Shown piece after piece: positions 34,733 to 44,369 of a stretch of 64,000 nt of DNA. The position numbers and the translations under genes are program-made. Under the pieces are notes generated by a model. It ran no database searches. It saw only the letters and a program-made list of their open reading frames with translations, and was not told the origin of the DNA. Positions within the stretch are counted from its first letter, which is position 1; each line of letters starts with the position of its first letter. Origin of the DNA: Acuticoccus sp. I52.16.1. Lineage in GTDB: Bacteria; Pseudomonadota; Alphaproteobacteria; Rhizobiales; Amorphaceae. Where the stretch lies: contig NZ_CP094829.1 in the NCBI RefSeq assembly GCF_022865125.1, positions 1-64,000 on the forward strand, written 5' to 3'.

Positions 34733-35200
34733 ATGTTCAGTGCAAAGTACGTCGCCGCAGCGCTCTTCGCCGGAACGATCGCCGGATGGGCGCAGCCTGC
34801 TGCTGCCGGCGATCCGTCTGCCTACACCATGCACGTCTACAAGACGCCTTGGTGCAGCTGCTGCGGCGCGTGGACGGACCACATGAAACGCCTTGGCTAC
34901 AAGGTCGAGGTGACGGAGCTGAACGACCTCGCTCAGTTGCGCAAGCAGGCCGGTGTCCCCGACGAGGTCCAGGGCTGCCACACCGCGGCCATCCAGGATT
35001 ATGTCTTGGAGGGCCACGTGCCGCCAGAGGCGATCGCCAAGCTCCTCGACGAGCGGCCGAAGGTCCATGGGATCTCTGTCCCCGGCATGCCGCAGGGCTC
35101 CGTTGGCATGGGCGACGATCCGCGCGCGCAGTACGATGTCGTGACGTTCGACGCCGGTCCAGCCTCGAACAGCCGGGTTTTCTACCGTGCAGGGCATTAA
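34733..35200 (+). CDS. DUF411 metal-binding protein
   Basis: The 155-residue exported protein has a signal peptide ending near PAAAG and a thioredoxin-like DUF411 domain: VYKTPWCSCCGAWTDHMKRL (CSCC motif), EVQGCHTAAIQDYVLEGHVP and PGMPQGSVGMGD with conserved Met. DUF411 proteins recur in copper-resistance operons and are thought to bind Cu(I). It lies between two L,D-transpeptidase genes and overlaps the second by 14 bases. Confidence 0.88.
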   Translation: MFSAKYVAAALFAGTIAGWAQPAAAGDPSAYTMHVYKTPWCSCCGAWTDHMKRLGYKVEVTELNDLAQLRKQAGVPDEVQGCHTAAIQDYVLEGHVPPEAIAKLLDERPKVHGISVPGMPQGSVGMGDDPRAQYDVVTFDAGPASNSRVFYRAGH

Positions 35201-35873
35201 TCTGATCGGCCGCCGCGCGTTTCTCGTCGGAGGCGGCGCCGCGCTGCTCGGTGGCTGTACCGTTGCGCAAGCACCCGCGCCGCAGGTAGCTGCCACCTCA
35301 CGCGTGCCCCCGCTGTACCGCGAGATGTACGGCGCCCGGCCGGACGAGCGGTTTGCCATTCCGGCGGTTGATCTCTCCAAGGTCGATCCGCGGTTCTGGC
35401 GGCGGGAGGTGGCTGATCCGACGGGAGAGCGCGCCGGTACAGTCGTCGTCGATACCGGGAGCTATTTCCTTTATTGGACGATGGAAGGCGGCAGGGCGAT
35501 GCGCTATGGCGTCGGCCTCGGTCGCGAGGGGTTCGGCTGGAACGGCACCGCGACGATCGAGCGGAAGGCACAGTGGCCGACTTGGACGCCACCGGCCGAG
35601 ATGATCGCGCGCGAACCAGAGCTCGAGGAATATCGAAACGGGATGCCGCCGGGTCTCGGCAACCCGCTGGGCGCACGGGCGCTCTATCTCTACCAGAACG
35701 GCCGCGACACGCTCTACCGCCTGCACGGCACGCAGGAAGCCTACTCGATCGGCCGCGCGGTATCCTCCGGCTGCGTCCGCCTTCTGAATCAGGACATCAT
35801 CGACCTGCACATGCGCGTGCCCACCGGGTCGCGTGTCGTGGTGCGGCCGCCCAGCCAGTCGCTGCTCGGGTGA
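35187..35873 (+). CDS. L,D-transpeptidase (YkuD domain), lipoprotein-like second copy
   Basis: The 228-residue protein has an N-terminus with [16 protein letters not shown], a lipobox (LGGC), so it is probably anchored as a lipoprotein. The YkuD domain has [26 protein letters not shown] (His) and [13 protein letters not shown] (catalytic Cys). It shares long blocks with the copy at 34160 but has an extra 40 residues before the domain. L,D-transpeptidases are reported to be inhibited by copper, so two copies in a copper operon may be protective spares. Confidence 0.88.
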   Translation: MQGINLIGRRAFLVGGGAALLGGCTVAQAPAPQVAATSRVPPLYREMYGARPDERFAIPAVDLSKVDPRFWRREVADPTGERAGTVVVDTGSYFLYWTMEGGRAMRYGVGLGREGFGWNGTATIERKAQWPTWTPPAEMIAREPELEEYRNGMPPGLGNPLGARALYLYQNGRDTLYRLHGTQEAYSIGRAVSSGCVRLLNQDIIDLHMRVPTGSRVVVRPPSQSLLG

Positions 35874-35878
35874 ACGCC

Positions 35879-36370
35879 ATGACCAAGAAACGTCCCTTCA
35901 TCATGCTTGGCGTCGGGTTGCTCGTCGGCGCGACCGCCATCGCCGCGGTAGCGTTCTGGCTGCAGACTCAGACGGCGCCGGCGATCGCACTCGCTCCGGA
36001 CGATGCGACCGTGGTCGCACAAGGTGCAAACGTCTATGAGGCGCAGTGCGCCTCGTGCCACGGCCCGAACCTCCAGGGCCAGCTGAATTGGCGTGAGCGC
36101 GGCGCGGACGGCCGGCTTCCGGCCCCTCCGCACGACGAGACCGGGCACACCTGGCACCACCCTGACGTGCTGCTCTTCAAGCTGACCAAAGAAGGGCCGC
36201 CGAAGGAGATGGGCAACGGCGAGCCCTACTACTCGAACATGCCGGCGTTCGGGGGCGTCCTGAGCGACGACGAGATCGTTGCAGTCCTTTCCTACATCAA
36301 GAGCCGCTGGCCGGAGGACGTTCGGCGACGGCATGACGAGCTCAACCGCCAGATGGCGGGGATGCAATGA
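35879..36370 (+). CDS. Membrane-anchored c-type cytochrome
   Basis: The 163-residue protein has one N-terminal transmembrane segment (about 8-28) and a class I cytochrome c domain: [11 protein letters not shown] (haem site, CXXCH), then [13 protein letters not shown] and [26 protein letters not shown] with a candidate Met axial ligand. It could take electrons from the multicopper oxidase or ScsB-type proteins, but this is inference. It overlaps the next gene by 4 bases. Confidence 0.88.
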   Translation: MTKKRPFIMLGVGLLVGATAIAAVAFWLQTQTAPAIALAPDDATVVAQGANVYEAQCASCHGPNLQGQLNWRERGADGRLPAPPHDETGHTWHHPDVLLFKLTKEGPPKEMGNGEPYYSNMPAFGGVLSDDEIVAVLSYIKSRWPEDVRRRHDELNRQMAGMQ

Positions 36371-38415
36371 CGATCGCCACCCGCATCGCCTGTGCGCTGA
36401 TCCTGCTGGCGCCGTTCAGCGCATCGGCCGTCGCCGCAACGCCGTGGCAGGAGGGGGCAAACAGTGCGGCCCGTCTCCACATCGCACGAGATGCATCGGG
36501 CGACATCGTCGCCGGGCTTGAGGTGCGTCTCGACGATGGTTGGAAGACGTACTGGCGCTCCGCCGGATCAACGGGCCTTCCCCCTCGTATCCAGACGGAG
36601 GGCTCGCAGAATGTCGGCGAAGCCCGCGTCGTCTTCCCGGCACCGGAGCGGTTCGTGGCCTTCGGCATCGAGGCCCTGGGCTACGAGCACGGAGTCACAC
36701 TGCCGCTTCGGATCAATCTGGCGGACCCGGCTCGAGGCGCGCGGCTGGACGTTCAGGCAGACTTCCTTGTCTGCGGCAAGGTGTGCATCCCGACGCATTT
36801 TTCATTCGCGGCGACGATTCCCGCCGATTCATCATTCCTGCCAGCGATCGCCGACACACCCATCGCGGCCGCGCTGGCGCGTGTGCCTCGTCCCGCTCTC
36901 GATGAGAATGTCGCGCTGGCACAACTTGTCCCGGCTGCCGAAGGTCTTAAGGTTGAACTGAAGTCGTTCGGCGAAGGTGGCGACCTCACCGGTGCGCTGA
37001 TCGTGGCGGAGGTCGAGGGCGCCAACCCGTTGATCGGCAAGCTTGGCGCCAGGGGAGGCGGCCGTTTCACGGCGACGCTCATAGGCGTGCCGCCCCCGCC
37101 GGGCACTGCCGTGCGTCTCACCGTTGCGGATGAAGACCTGGCGCTCGACCTTTCGGGCACGGTGACGGATGCTGTCGCGGCGGAGCCGACGACGGGCGGC
37201 TACAGCCTTGCCGCGATCCTCGCAATCGCGTTCCTCGGCGGTCTCATCCTCAACGTCATGCCCTGCGTCCTGCCGGTGCTGTCGATCAAGGTGGCGGCGC
37301 TTTCTCGCGCAGCGGCTCTCGATAGGGGACAGCAACGTCTCGCATTTCTGGCAACGGCAGGTGGTATTGTCACCTTCATCGCAGTCCTCGCAGTGGCGCT
37401 CGGGACGCTCAAAGCGTTCGGCCGGGACGTGTTCTGGGGAATGCAGTTTCAAGAGCCGCTCTTCGTCGGGTTTCTCTTCGCGCTCTTCGCGCTGATGACG
37501 CTGAACCTTGCCGGCGTCTTCGAGATCCGCCTGCCCGACGGTATGCAGAACCGGCTTGGCCGACTCGGCCGAACCGGCGATTTCGCCGACGGCTTCGTGA
37601 TCGCGCTCCTCGCAACGCCGTGCAGCGCGCCGTTTCTCGGAACCGCCATCGCCTTCGGGCTCGCCGGGGGAGCTAGCGCGCTCGCGGCGACGTTCGCGGC
37701 GCTCGCTGCTGGCTTTGCGTTTCCCTACGTCCTCGTTGCCGCTGTGCCGGGAGCCACGAGGCTTCTGCCGAAGCCGGGGCGGTGGATGGCACGGCTCCAG
37801 CGCGCACTCGTCGTGCCGATGCTGGCGGTCGTCGCCTGGCTTGGGTCGATCCTCTTTGCTCAGGTGGGCGTCGGTGTCCTGATCGCCCTCGCAACCGGGA
37901 GCCTCGCCGTTGCAGCGGTCCTACGCCGTCCGCGCCCGGCGACGGTCGGATTGGGTGGCGCTGTGATCGCCGCGTGCGTCCTGGTCGTCGTCGCGAATGT
38001 CGGCTCGGCCTCGGTCGGCGGACCTTCCGAGAACGCGGGGCACTGGCAGCCGTTCGACAGGGAGGCGATCGAGGGACATGTCGCACGCGGTCACGTCGTC
38101 TTCGTCGACGTGACCGCCGACTGGTGCATCACCTGCGTCTACAACAAGGCGGCCGCGCTCGACCGGGAACCCGTCGAGGCCCTTCTCGCCCGGCCGGACA
38201 CGGTCGCGATGCGGGCCGACTGGACGCGGCCCGACGACGCGATCGCGGCGTTCGTGAAGGACCACGGCCGCTACGGCATTCCGCTCGACGTCGCATACGG
38301 CCCAGCTGCGCCGAACGGCATACTTCTTCCAGAAATCTTGACTATCGACGCCGTCCGGAACGCGATCGCCGCCGCGCGCGGGCGAACCGGCACCATGGCA
38401 AAGACCGGAGAATAG
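36367..38415 (+). CDS. ScsB/DsbD-type thiol-disulfide transmembrane reductase
   Basis: The 682-residue protein has a signal peptide (1-23), a periplasmic alpha domain with [12 protein letters not shown], a transmembrane DsbD core ([20 protein letters not shown] and [20 protein letters not shown], the two redox Cys), and a C-terminal thioredoxin domain with WCITCVYN. It carries electrons from cytoplasmic thioredoxin to the periplasm and fits ScsB of the suppressor-of-copper-sensitivity family. The DsbA-like partner gene follows 3 bases later. Confidence 0.9.
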   Translation: MTIATRIACALILLAPFSASAVAATPWQEGANSAARLHIARDASGDIVAGLEVRLDDGWKTYWRSAGSTGLPPRIQTEGSQNVGEARVVFPAPERFVAFGIEALGYEHGVTLPLRINLADPARGARLDVQADFLVCGKVCIPTHFSFAATIPADSSFLPAIADTPIAAALARVPRPALDENVALAQLVPAAEGLKVELKSFGEGGDLTGALIVAEVEGANPLIGKLGARGGGRFTATLIGVPPPPGTAVRLTVADEDLALDLSGTVTDAVAAEPTTGGYSLAAILAIAFLGGLILNVMPCVLPVLSIKVAALSRAAALDRGQQRLAFLATAGGIVTFIAVLAVALGTLKAFGRDVFWGMQFQEPLFVGFLFALFALMTLNLAGVFEIRLPDGMQNRLGRLGRTGDFADGFVIALLATPCSAPFLGTAIAFGLAGGASALAATFAALAAGFAFPYVLVAAVPGATRLLPKPGRWMARLQRALVVPMLAVVAWLGSILFAQVGVGVLIALATGSLAVAAVLRRPRPATVGLGGAVIAACVLVVVANVGSASVGGPSENAGHWQPFDREAIEGHVARGHVVFVDVTADWCITCVYNKAAALDREPVEALLARPDTVAMRADWTRPDDAIAAFVKDHGRYGIPLDVAYGPAAPNGILLPEILTIDAVRNAIAAARGRTGTMAKTGE

Positions 38416-38418
38416 ACC

Positions 38419-39150
38419 ATGCTGAGACTGTTCATCGCCGCTGCAGCGGTCGGCCTGTCTGTCGTGAGCGCATTGGCCGACGGGTTGAGCGCCGGGGAGA
38501 AGGATGAGGTCCGTGCGCTCATCCGCGACCACCTTCTCGAAAATCCCGAGATTCTCGCCGAGGCGTTTGAAGCCCTGCAGGCGAAGCAGAGGGCCGCGGA
38601 TGAGGAGGCGGTGAAGGGCGCTCTCGCCGACCTCGGTGAGACGTTGCGCAACGCGGGAGACGATCCTGTGGGCGGGAATCCGGACGGAACGATCACGGTC
38701 GTAGAATTCTTCGACTACAACTGTCCGTACTGCCGGAAGGTGAAACCCGAGGTAATAGAGTTCCTCGAGAACGACGACCGGATCCGGTACGTATTCAAGG
38801 AATTTCCGATCCTGTCGGCGTCGTCAGCCCAGGCCGCGCGGGCTGCGCTTGCCGTGTGGGCGAGCGCTCCGGACAGGTACTGGGACGTGCATCAGGCGCT
38901 TATGGGCCATGAAGGAACGCTGACCGAGGCCCAGATCCAGGCGGCCATCGAAGGAGCAGGACTCGACTGGAGCGAGATCGTAGCGCGCGGCGATGCCGAC
39001 GACATCACCGCCAAGATTCGCGAGACGATGCAGGTCGCCGGGCGCCTCAACATCAACGGGACGCCGAGCTTCGTGATCGGGAACGAGGTGATTCCGGGCT
39101 TCGTGGACGCGAAGCAGCTGGAGGCAGCTGTCGCCGCCTCCGGCGAATGA
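38419..39150 (+). CDS. ScsC/DsbA-type periplasmic thioredoxin-fold protein
   Basis: The 243-residue exported protein has a signal peptide ending near ALA-DG, an N-terminal helical stretch (LLENPEILAEAFEALQAKQR), and the DsbA-like domain with EFFDYNCPYCRKVKPEVI (CPYC active site) and cis-Pro region NGTPSFVIGNEVIPGF. It probably works with the ScsB-like protein upstream to protect or repair periplasmic thiols under copper stress. It is the last gene of the 32.7-39.15 kb run. Confidence 0.9.
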   Translation: MLRLFIAAAAVGLSVVSALADGLSAGEKDEVRALIRDHLLENPEILAEAFEALQAKQRAADEEAVKGALADLGETLRNAGDDPVGGNPDGTITVVEFFDYNCPYCRKVKPEVIEFLENDDRIRYVFKEFPILSASSAQAARAALAVWASAPDRYWDVHQALMGHEGTLTEAQIQAAIEGAGLDWSEIVARGDADDITAKIRETMQVAGRLNINGTPSFVIGNEVIPGFVDAKQLEAAVAASGE

Positions 39151-39185
39151 GCAAGGTACGCCAGCGCCCGGCTCCCGGACATGCC

Positions 39186-39386
39186 TTACCGGACGATGGC
39201 CGGGAAGCCCGCCTTTTCGAGCGAGGCGAGGATGTCGGCCTCGCTGGCGCGCGTCTCGACGACCGCCTCGTGCGTCGCGAGATCGGTCCTGACGGTCGCA
39301 TCCTTGTCGACCTTTTCGACGGCGCGGGTGACGCCGTTCACGCAGCCGCCGCAGCGCATCGTTGGGATCGAGATCGAGAGTTTCAT
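39186..39386 (-). CDS. copZ: CopZ-type copper chaperone
   Basis: The 66-residue single heavy-metal-associated domain has PTMRCGGCVNGVTRAVEKVD with the metal-binding CxxC, and the KAGFPAI ending typical of the fold. It is cytoplasmic and passes Cu(I) to CopA. It is read away from copA, with its own CueR-type promoter at 39425-39446. Confidence 0.9.
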   Translation of the reverse strand: MKLSISIPTMRCGGCVNGVTRAVEKVDKDATVRTDLATHEAVVETRASEADILASLEKAGFPAIVR

Positions 39387-39424
39387 GACGACATCTCCAG
39401 TTCATCTCTCGCCGGGAAGTGGGG

Positions 39425-39446
39425 CTTCCCACCGTGGGAAGGTCAA
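39425..39446 (-). promoter_or_regulatory. CueR-type promoter element for copZ
   Basis: On the minus strand TTGACC (39441-39446) overlaps the dyad CTTCCC-N5-GGGAAG (39425-39441). The -10 position, 19 bases further on, reads CACTTC. The layout matches the copA site at 39482 almost base for base. Confidence 0.75.
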
Positions 39447-39481
39447 GATGACGGCGGCATACATTCTTTCGAGGACCGCGC

Positions 39482-39512
39482 TTGACCTTCCCATCATGGG
39501 AAGCCCCATCTC
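39482..39512 (+). promoter_or_regulatory. CueR-type promoter of copA
   Basis: TTGACC (39482-39487), a 19-base spacer and CATCTC (39507-39512), with a perfect dyad CTTCCC-ATCAT-GGGAAG at 39487-39503. This is the hallmark of Cu(I)-activated MerR-family promoters. The regulator is probably CueR at 45255. Confidence 0.8.
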
Positions 39513-39538
39513 GCGTTGACGTGCCAAGGGAGGTTCTC

Positions 39539-42073
39539 ATGGATGCATCGGTCGGCCGGCTTCAGCGAACGGGAATGGCGGCGTCGAGTATCGAATTCGG
39601 CGTTGAGGGGATGACCTGCGCGTCCTGCGTCGGCCGCGTGGAAAGAGCTTTGAGGGCGATCCCCGGTGCTACGGATACTAGCGTGAACCTCGCCACCGAG
39701 CGAGCCCGAGTGACCTTTACGGGACCTGCCGACGCCGCTGTGGTGCGCGAGGCGATCGAGGGCGCCGGATACGACGTCGCCGAGGCGACGACCGAGCTCG
39801 CCGTCGACGGTATGACATGCGCGTCCTGCGTCGGCCGGGTGGAGCGCGCGCTCGCCGCCGTCCCGGGAGTTAAGTCTGTCAACGTCAACCTCGCGACTGA
39901 GCGGGCGACCGTGCGTCACGCGGACGGGGTGGTGACGACGGCCGCGCTTGTCGAAGCGGTGGAAGACGTCGGGTACCAAGCGAAGCTCGCGAGCGCGGCC
40001 GATGCAGGCGACGAGGCGGACGCAAAGAAAGCAGGCGAGCTCAAGGCGCTTCAGCGCGACGTCGCCATCGCCGCGATGCTGACGCTGCCGGTGTTCGTGC
40101 TGGAGATGGGCGCGCACCTCGTCCCCGCGTTCCACCACGCCATCGACGTCGCGATCGGGCGCGAGACGAGCTGGCTCATTCAGTTCGCGCTGACGACGCT
40201 GGTGCTATTCGGTCCGGGTCTGCGCTTCTTCCGAAAGGGTATTCCGGCGCTCCTGCATGGCGGGCCGGACATGAACTCGCTGGTCGCTTTGGGCTCGGGC
40301 GCGGCCTGGGCCTATTCGGTGGTGGCGACCTTCGCAGCTGGTAGCCTGCCCGCGGAAACGCAGAATGTATATTACGAGGCCGCGGCCGTGATCGTCACTC
40401 TGATCCTCCTCGGCCGCTTCATGGAGGCCCGCGCAAAGGGGCAGACCGGCGAGGCGATCAAGCGCCTGATGGGTCTGAGGGCGAAGACCGCGCGCGTCGT
40501 GCGCGGCGACGAGACCGTGGACGTGCTGATCGAGGAGGTCACGGCCGGCGACGTGATCGCGGTGCGCCCGGGAGACAAGATCCCCGTCGACGGCGTGGTG
40601 CTCGACGGATCGAGCTTCGTGGATCAGTCCATGATCACGGGCGAGCCGGTTCCCGTGTCGCGCGGCGAGGGGGACGAGGTTGTCGGCGGCACCCTCAACA
40701 AGACCGGCGCGTTCACCTTCCGCGCCACCAAGGTCGGCGCCGACACCGTGCTGTCGCAGATCATCCGCATGGTGGAGACGGCGCAGGGTGCGAAGCTTCC
40801 GATCCAGGCGCTGGTCGACCGCGTGACGTTCGTCTTCGTACCGGTCGTGATGGCGGTCGCGGCCGTCACGTTCCTCGTCTGGCTGACGTTCGGGCCGGAT
40901 CCTGCGCTCACCTTCGCCCTCGTCAACGGCGTTGCGGTGCTCATCATTGCGTGCCCATGCGCGATGGGGCTCGCGACACCCACCTCTATCATGGTCGGTA
41001 CCGGTCGTGGGGCGGAGTTGGGCGTCCTTATGCGCAAGGGAGAGGCGCTCCAGTCGCTGCGGGACGTCACCATCGTGGCGCTCGACAAGACTGGCACACT
41101 CACAAAGGGGCGTCCGGAGCTCACCGACTTCTCCGTGGCGGAAGGCTTCACCGAGGATGAGGTGCTGGCGCTCGTCGCGGCCGTTGAGGCGAAGTCCGAG
41201 CACCCGATTGCTGAAGCTATCGTACAGGCGGCACGGGCGCGCGGACTCTCAGCGGGGGAGGTTGCCAGGTTTGACGCCGTCCCGGGCTTCGGCGTCGGCG
41301 CGAACGTCGCGGGCCGGCGCATCGACGTCGGTGCGGACCGCTACATGACGCGGTTGGGTCTCGAGCCGGCCGCCTTCGCTGATGAGAGCGCGAGGCTGGG
41401 CGGGGAGGGTAAGTCGCCGCTCTACGCCGCCGTCGATGGTCGCCTCGCCGCGGTCATCGCTGTGGCCGACCCGGTGAAGCCGACGACGGCCGCCGCGCTC
41501 GCCGCGTTGCATGATCTCGGCCTGTCGGTCGCGATGATCACCGGTGACAACCGCCGCACGGCCGAGGCCATCGCCGCGCGGCTAGGCATCGACGAGGTCA
41601 TCGCCGAGGTGTTGCCGGATGGCAAGGTAGACGCGGTAAAGACACTGGGCGCGCGCGGCCGGGTGGCGTTTGTCGGCGACGGGATCAACGACGCGCCGGC
41701 GCTCGCCGAGGCGGACGTGGGCCTTGCCATCGGCACGGGCACCGACGTCGCCATTGAAGCGGCGGACGTGGTGCTGATGTCCGGCGATCTCAACGGCGTG
41801 CCGAACGCCATCGCGCTGTCGCGGGCGACGATGCGCAACATCCGCCAGAACCTCTTCTGGGCGTTCGCGTACAATACCGCGCTGATTCCGGTGGCGGCGG
41901 GGGCTCTCTATCCGGCGTTTGGGTTGCTGCTTTCGCCCATCCTCGCGGCGGGAGCGATGGCGTTGTCGAGCATCTTTGTGCTCACGAATGCCCTGCGACT
42001 GAAAGGCTTCCGGCCACCCATGGCCCGTGACGGTCGTGTGGTGGCTGCGGTCGCCGCCTCTCCCGCGGAGTGA
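39539..42073 (+). CDS. copA: Cu(I)-exporting P-type ATPase CopA
   Basis: The 844-residue P1B-ATPase has two N-terminal heavy-metal domains, each with [15 protein letters not shown], the transmembrane CPC motif ([13 protein letters not shown]), phosphorylation site DKTGTLT, HP motif (SEHPIAEAI), TGDN and [10 protein letters not shown]. It pumps Cu(I) out of the cytoplasm. The ATG at 39539 has an ideal AAGGGAGG site 5 bases before it and lies downstream of the CueR promoter. Upstream in-frame alternatives would lie inside the promoter. Confidence 0.96.
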   Translation: MDASVGRLQRTGMAASSIEFGVEGMTCASCVGRVERALRAIPGATDTSVNLATERARVTFTGPADAAVVREAIEGAGYDVAEATTELAVDGMTCASCVGRVERALAAVPGVKSVNVNLATERATVRHADGVVTTAALVEAVEDVGYQAKLASAADAGDEADAKKAGELKALQRDVAIAAMLTLPVFVLEMGAHLVPAFHHAIDVAIGRETSWLIQFALTTLVLFGPGLRFFRKGIPALLHGGPDMNSLVALGSGAAWAYSVVATFAAGSLPAETQNVYYEAAAVIVTLILLGRFMEARAKGQTGEAIKRLMGLRAKTARVVRGDETVDVLIEEVTAGDVIAVRPGDKIPVDGVVLDGSSFVDQSMITGEPVPVSRGEGDEVVGGTLNKTGAFTFRATKVGADTVLSQIIRMVETAQGAKLPIQALVDRVTFVFVPVVMAVAAVTFLVWLTFGPDPALTFALVNGVAVLIIACPCAMGLATPTSIMVGTGRGAELGVLMRKGEALQSLRDVTIVALDKTGTLTKGRPELTDFSVAEGFTEDEVLALVAAVEAKSEHPIAEAIVQAARARGLSAGEVARFDAVPGFGVGANVAGRRIDVGADRYMTRLGLEPAAFADESARLGGEGKSPLYAAVDGRLAAVIAVADPVKPTTAAALAALHDLGLSVAMITGDNRRTAEAIAARLGIDEVIAEVLPDGKVDAVKTLGARGRVAFVGDGINDAPALAEADVGLAIGTGTDVAIEAADVVLMSGDLNGVPNAIALSRATMRNIRQNLFWAFAYNTALIPVAAGALYPAFGLLLSPILAAGAMALSSIFVLTNALRLKGFRPPMARDGRVVAAVAASPAE

Positions 42074-42165
42074 ACCCGCAGAGTTTCGGCGGCGCTCGTC
42101 GCCGCTGGGAAAACCGGGCGGAACTCGCCCGCCTCGATATCTCACGAGCATTGGAGGAAATGGTG

Positions 42166-42606
42166 ATGAAACGAAGAGCAACAGCAATCGCCACGCTTGC
42201 CGGAGCGGCGTTCTTCACAGTCGCTCCCGCACTGGCCCAGGATAGCAGCCAGAGGCATGCGTCCACGACCGAGACAACGTCGCCAGAGACGCCCGGCAGT
42301 AGCCCGCGCGACGGCGCCATGATGCAACGTATGAGCTCCGGTACGATGCCGGGATCGGGAATGAACCAAGTCGGGCAGGGCAAGAACGTGCGTGATGCCC
42401 AGCATGGCGGGGACCGGAGAATGGGCCATTCGATGATGATGCGGATGTTGTTCATCGCGGTGGACACAGACGGCAGCGGAACCCTGTCCCTTCCTGAGGT
42501 TCAGGAGTTTCATGCACGTATGTTCAAGGCCGCCGATGCGGACGATGACGGCGAACTAACCCCTGCGGAAATGCGCGCAATCATGATGGGCGGAATGGGC
42601 GGCTGA
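42166..42606 (+). CDS. Exported EF-hand protein
   Basis: The 146-residue protein has a signal peptide (MKRRATAIATLAGAAFFTVA, cleavage near ALAQ), a Met/Gly/His-rich segment (MMQRMSSGTMPGSGM) and two EF-hand loops: DTDGSGTLSLPE and DADDDGELTPAE. The GGAGG site at 42153-42157 fits the ATG at 42166 better than the one at 42160. Between copA and other copper genes, the Met-rich part may bind Cu(I) and the EF-hands calcium; both are inference. Confidence 0.8.
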   Translation: MKRRATAIATLAGAAFFTVAPALAQDSSQRHASTTETTSPETPGSSPRDGAMMQRMSSGTMPGSGMNQVGQGKNVRDAQHGGDRRMGHSMMMRMLFIAVDTDGSGTLSLPEVQEFHARMFKAADADDDGELTPAEMRAIMMGGMGG

Positions 42607-42666
42607 TCCGCCTTTCCGACGGACCTCACGATCTTGTTCGGAGACGCAAACGCAAGGGAGGACCGC

Positions 42667-42783
42667 ATGTTCGGTCACATGGACGGGTGGGGCATGAATC
42701 TTATGGGCGGCGGAATGCTGATCGGCGCGGCCGGCATCCTTCTTGCCGGCATCCTAATCGGCTTTCTGTTCGCCAGACGATAA
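42667..42783 (+). CDS. 38-residue membrane mini-protein
   Basis: A very short gene after a strong AAGGGAGG site: a Met/Gly/His-rich N-terminus (MFGHMDGWGMNLMGGGM) followed by one transmembrane helix and FARR at the end. Composition and position directly after the EF-hand gene suggest a real small protein of the copper region, but no family is recognised. Confidence 0.55.
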   Translation: MFGHMDGWGMNLMGGGMLIGAAGILLAGILIGFLFARR

Positions 42784-42889
42784 CGGACGGTCCTTCCGCA
42801 CACGGCCAAGCCGGCGATCGCGCGCCAGACACGGCACGGCGGTCCCGGTGCGAGGACATTGGCCTGTATCATAGCAAGATGAGAGAGCC

Positions 42890-44209
42890 TTGAGTTCAAG
42901 CTACGCAAAGAACAGCCTATCGTTTCTCGATGCGGTCGCGATGGGAACAGGCGTCATGATCGGTGCGGGCATTCTCGCGCTGACAGGGCAGATCGCGGAA
43001 GTGGCGGGGTCACTGTTTCCGCTTTCCTTCCTAGTAGGCGCGGTCATAACCGCCTTCAGCGCCTACACATACGTCAAGATGTCGAACGCCTACCCGTCCG
43101 CCGGGGGGATCGGGATGATCTTGCAGAAGGCCTATGGGCCGACGACGGTGGCAGCGGGCGCGGCGCTCCTGATGGCTCTCTCGATGGTGATCAATGAGAG
43201 CCTCGTGGCGCGGACATTCGCCAACTATCTCTTGCGCGGCCTCGGAATGCCCGCTGAGGGCTGGTTGGTGCCGGCGATCGGCGTTGCGCTCATCGTGTTC
43301 GCCTATCTGGTCAACGCGGCGGGCAATCGTTCAGTTGGGCTGCTTTCGCAGATCATGGCGGCGCTCAAGGTTGGCGGGATCGCGCTCTTCGGGATCGCCG
43401 CGCTGTGGGCGGGGGGCATCTCCTTCGAAGCTGGCAGCAGCGACGCGGGAGCCGTTGGGTTCGTCGCATCGGTCGCACTGGCGATTCTCGCGTTCAAGGG
43501 CTTTACGACAATCACCAACAGCGGGGCCGAAATCACCGACCCCCATCGAAACGTCGGCCGTGCGATCGTGATCTCCATTGGCCTATGTACTGTCATCTAC
43601 CTCCTTGTCGCGCTCGGCGTTGGGTCGAGCCTGCCGCTCGACCAGATCGTTGCAGCGAAGGACTACGCGCTCGCGGAAGCGGCCAAGCCCGCGCTCGGAC
43701 AGGCAGGGTTCTATCTTACCGTCGCGCTGGCGCTCGTTGCGACAGCATCTGGGGTCGTCGCCAGTATCTTTGCCGTGTCGCGCATGCTCGCAATGCTGAC
43801 TGACATGAAGCTCGTTCCGCACAGTCATTTCAGGATGCGCGGCACAATTCGCGACCACACGCTCGTCTACACCGTTGTTATTGCGGGTGGCCTTACGGTT
43901 TTCTTCGATCTGAGCCGCATCGCGTCATTAGGGGCGTTCTTCTACCTCGTGATGGACATGCTGATCCATTGGGGCGTCTTCAGGAATCAGCGCAAGACGA
44001 TCGCCGCGCGCGGCTGGGTTATGCTGACAGCCATCGGGCTGGACGCTTTGGTTCTGGGGGCATTTGCCTTGTTGAAGTGGCAGACCGATCGTCCAATCGT
44101 CTTCATCGCGCTCGCCGGGATCCTCTCGGTCTTCGCGTTCGAGCGCATCTTCCTGGCCGCGAGACAGTCGCGGTCCGCGCACCACCACGAGAGTAACGAA
44201 GGGGGTTGA
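42890..44209 (+). CDS. APC-superfamily amino acid/polyamine permease
   Basis: The 439-residue inner-membrane protein has about 12 hydrophobic segments and the APC-family start VAMGTGVMIGAGILALTG, then PSAGGIGMILQKAYG and FKGFTTITNSGAEITDPHRN. The substrate is unknown. The start appears to be TTG at 42890; the nearby ATG at 42879 runs into a stop at once. The C-terminus is His-rich (HHHESNEGG). Why a permease sits among copper genes is unclear; export or import of a copper-chelating amino acid is one idea. Confidence 0.85.
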   Translation: MSSSYAKNSLSFLDAVAMGTGVMIGAGILALTGQIAEVAGSLFPLSFLVGAVITAFSAYTYVKMSNAYPSAGGIGMILQKAYGPTTVAAGAALLMALSMVINESLVARTFANYLLRGLGMPAEGWLVPAIGVALIVFAYLVNAAGNRSVGLLSQIMAALKVGGIALFGIAALWAGGISFEAGSSDAGAVGFVASVALAILAFKGFTTITNSGAEITDPHRNVGRAIVISIGLCTVIYLLVALGVGSSLPLDQIVAAKDYALAEAAKPALGQAGFYLTVALALVATASGVVASIFAVSRMLAMLTDMKLVPHSHFRMRGTIRDHTLVYTVVIAGGLTVFFDLSRIASLGAFFYLVMDMLIHWGVFRNQRKTIAARGWVMLTAIGLDALVLGAFALLKWQTDRPIVFIALAGILSVFAFERIFLAARQSRSAHHHESNEGG

Positions 44210-44311
44210 AATGCGCGTCCGAGTGCGAGGGCTGCGGCCGGCGAGACGCGCCAACGGCCGTTTCTCCCGCGACGCGAGGGCCTTTCGGATAACCAATTCC
44301 ACCGAAACTTT

Positions 44312-44336
44312 AACCCCCTTCCGGGGTTGAGGTTTG
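44312..44336 (+). promoter_or_regulatory. MerR-type promoter before the DUF305 gene
   Basis: AACCCC-CTTCC-GGGGTT (44312-44328) is a perfect 6-5-6 dyad with the same geometry as the copZ and copA sites but a different sequence. A weak -35 (CTTTAA) and a -10-like GTTTGA (44331-44336) lie 19 bases apart. The start site would be downstream of the TTG at 44334, which supports the GTG start at 44370. Confidence 0.6.
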
Positions 44337-44369
44337 ATCAGCCTACATGTGATCTCAACGGAGAAGCCT

